Made by a program: the position numbers and the translations under genes. A stretch of DNA of 64,000 bases from Onthophagus taurus (Eukaryota > Arthropoda > Insecta > Coleoptera > Scarabaeidae), in contig NC_091966.1 in assembly GCF_036711975.1 (NCBI RefSeq), positions 35,533,501 to 35,597,500 on the forward strand. The letters are read 5' to 3'. Below, one piece after another: positions 61,814 to 64,000 of the stretch. The first letter of the stretch is position 1. Each line of letters begins with the position of its first letter. Under the pieces are notes generated by a model. It saw nothing but the letters and a program-made list of their open reading frames with translations. It had not been told where the DNA came from and did not search any database.

Positions 61814-64000
61814 TTTTTTGTATATTCATGATCATACACGTGATTTTGTGTTTAGTCGTCTTCTAACACTAACAGATTTTCAGCTGTATGATTCACCCTT
61901 GATATGTGAAGAAGTTCTATGCTTGAATTTTGTTTTGATGTGCCTCGAGAGAACAGTCTTAATCCGCACCCCGTTGTTACTTATAATTTTTCTAAAGCAT
62001 CATACGACGAAATTAATGATTATCTCAATAATTTAGATTGGCCAAAAATTCTAGGAGATGTCTTTGTTGATGCGGCCGTATAAACCTTTTATATTTATCT
62101 TAATGAGGTTATTGAGAGATTTGTTCCGCGCAGGAACTTGCCTAATAAAAGTTGTCCTACATAGTTCTCTCGGCACACAATACATCGAGAGAAAAAAAAA
62201 AGGTCGCACAGAAAATAGAAACGTTATTAAATTCGATTACCACAATTTTTCCATGTTGAGACGGCGTTCTAAATATCTTAACTCACGCGACCTTTAAGTT
62301 ATGCCACACCAAAGAAGCACAGGGAAACATTTTGTTCTTTGTTGTTGTAACCTGTTTAGGAAGCAGAAACAAAAACAGATTTATCACAAACATTCTGTCC
62401 ATACCAAGAAATCTCATTTTAGTCGTTCATCACTGTATTGCCGCAACAAAAAACTTTCCGTCTACATCAGGTTAATGAAAGGAAGAAAATTTGGTCAGAA
62501 AAAGAAAGTTTGTAAATGTTGGACTAGTTCGACTCTTTTAGAAAGAGGTAAACCTGGTATCATTCGCCTTATGAATTCATTAAAGAAAGATGATTTAATA
62601 GCAGAGTCCAGGATCAACAATGGAAATGTAAAGAACTTTTGTACATGAGTGCTTTACTAATCTCCACCCACAAATCTCGTCTTTTGTAACGATCTTTAAA
62701 ATTTTTATCACATCGGTTTCACAAACACTCCGCACACAAGTTTCGGAAACAAGTTACAACGTGTCCACACTGCGTCCGAAACAAAAATGTTTACAGATGT
62801 TTCTAAACTTCCTAATGATATTTATCGCTAAATAGGGAAACAAGCATCTTGTAGGAACCTTTCTTTTGGCAACCATAAACAATAAGCAACATCCAGAAAC
62901 TTTGAGATACAAGTTTCAGAAACAAGCAACATAAACACAATGTCCCTTTGTGTTCCTTTCGGTATGGACGTAGCTTAAGACTTATTTAATTCATGTTCAA
63001 GATTCGATTGCCTCTGACGCTAAACAATTTTGAGCCTATGCAAAACAGAAAAGAGGTGGTGTTGGCGTGCTGGATGTTCGTCATAACGGCGTTTCCTCTG
63101 CTAATGGGGAAGAAGTCTGTGCTCTTTTCTCAGAATTCCGTTTGGTATTTGTACCACCGGTTATTGGTGTATATCCTAAAGGGGATCAAAGTCATAATAC
63201 GGTTTCCATTGACTGCTTTGATTTGGGGGTTAGAGTGGTTATTGATGGTGTAGCTAACTCTAAGGGTCCGGGTCTAGACAGCATACCTGCAACTTTTATC
63301 AGCAACTGCTCTCAAGCACTCGCGAAGCCTGTATGGTTAATATTTAATATGTCAGTACGCCACGGCGTCTTTCCTGCTGTATAGAAACAGTCTAAAATTA
63401 CTATTTTTTTTATGCCTTGTAAACAACTATAGCCCTATCCATTCTACCAATAATGGGAAAATTTTTGATTGGTATGGAACAACACGGTTTCTACCCTAAA
63501 CAACATTGATAACAACGTCCAGGTGGTTGCTATTTACACTGCCTTCAGCAAAGCTTTTGATAAGGTTGATCACAATTTATTACTCTTAAAGTTGCAACGC
63601 GTTGGAGTCGCGGGTGTCTTGTTGAAGTGGTTTGCCTATTATATCTCCAACCGATCTCAGGTAGTCATGATTGGTGGGCACTCATCTGACCATACTGTTA
63701 TGACTTCTGGGATACCTCAAGGCAGTCATTTGGGGCCGCACTTGGAACCGCACCAAGACTTGGAATCCTCAACATGATGTTTATATTAATAGAATAGAGA
63801 GAGTTCAGATTAGGTTTCTGAAACACCTTTCCTAACGATTTCGTCATTCTTATACAGATTATTTGTGTGCCTGCCAAATCTATCATATGCCCACTCTTCA
63901 ACAGAGTAGATGTGATGTTCGCTTCCTGTTCAGATTGATCAATGGTAACTGCGATTCCCCATATCTACTCACAAGAATTGACTTGCATGTTCCTCCTCGT
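61814..64000 (+). mobile_element. Jockey-type LINE, broken, running off the window
   Basis: In order: the end of the endonuclease and linker (INDYLNNLDWPKILGDVFVD, VIERFVPRRNLP, and LRRRSKYL); then, after an insertion, ASDAKQF with GVSSANGEEVCALFSEF and GPGLDSIPATFI; then the RT blocks YTAFSKAFDKVDHNLLLLKL and SGIPQGSHLGP. The RT centre with its catalytic Asp pair is deleted after SHLGP. The C-terminal part resumes with RIERVQIRFLKHL and further on RLINGNCDSPYLL. Several stops and shifts are present, so it is dead. The 3' end lies beyond the window. Confidence 0.8.
62295..62975 (+). mobile_element. Insertion inside the LINE, possibly PIF/Harbinger-derived
   Basis: The LINE frame breaks after SKYLNSRDL and resumes near 62985, so about 680 bp is foreign. 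It has a 115-codon frame with WTSSTLLERGKPGIIRLMNS, then LKKDDLIAESRI, reminiscent of the N-terminal part of Harbinger nucleases, and phrases such as GTGTCCACACTGCGTCC typical of their flanks. The ends (GCCACACCAAAGAAGCACAG, and CCTTTCGGTATGGACGTAGC) are only loosely inverted. TTAAG occurs at both borders. The family call is weak. Confidence 0.4.

Overview
This is an insect nuclear window. The genes have small exons with GT-AG introns and animal-specific products, the promoters are arthropod-like, and the non-coding DNA is AT-rich and full of transposon debris. A beetle is plausible, but nothing in the sequence proves the order. No bacterial or organellar segment and no CRISPR array was seen.

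Left half (about 4.9-35.5 kb, + strand): one long gene, Sestrin. A 7-codon first coding exon at 5497-5517 is separated by a 20 kb intron from four further coding exons at 25590-27298 and 32854-32943, giving 446 residues. Intron 1 holds a 175-190 bp tandem repeat broken by an element with long inverted ends, a pogo-type element that has grown into a nine-hairpin array (15.6-17.1 kb), a GC-rich island (17.6-18.0 kb) and DUF4817-type transposase scraps (19-20 kb). Intron 4 holds a second, unrelated, GC-rich hairpin array (30.5-31.3 kb) and several small TA-flanked elements. One 260 bp element there has a 9 bp target duplication.

Middle (36.3-44.1 kb): a 5S rRNA gene cluster. I count nine copies of a 118-nt 5S gene, in both orientations, in a shared repeated spacer. 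Two copies are split at exactly the same nucleotide by the 3' part of the same retroelement-like sequence. One insertion has a perfect 11 bp target duplication. This is the best candidate for a little-described system: a retroelement that targets 5S rDNA. A homologous 300 bp sequence lies on both sides of the cluster.

Right half (45-64 kb): four compact genes in two divergent pairs. A ZAD plus twelve-finger C2H2 protein (-) is head-to-head with IFT88/nompB (+). IFT88 runs tail-to-tail into factor-inhibiting-HIF (HIF1AN, -), which is head-to-head with the MICOS subunit MIC19 (CHCHD3-like, +). All four were rebuilt exon by exon and stay in frame from start to stop. Introns contain LINE and hAT scraps, a pogo-type MITE, and a Tigger/jerky-like element that contains a hAT copy and a smaller TIR element. 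The window ends inside a broken Jockey-type LINE.

The genes do not form a pathway. Sestrin restrains TORC1, IFT88 builds cilia, FIH is an oxygen-dependent hydroxylase, MIC19 shapes mitochondrial cristae and the 5S genes supply ribosomal RNA. The divergent pairs probably share promoters of about 430-440 bp.
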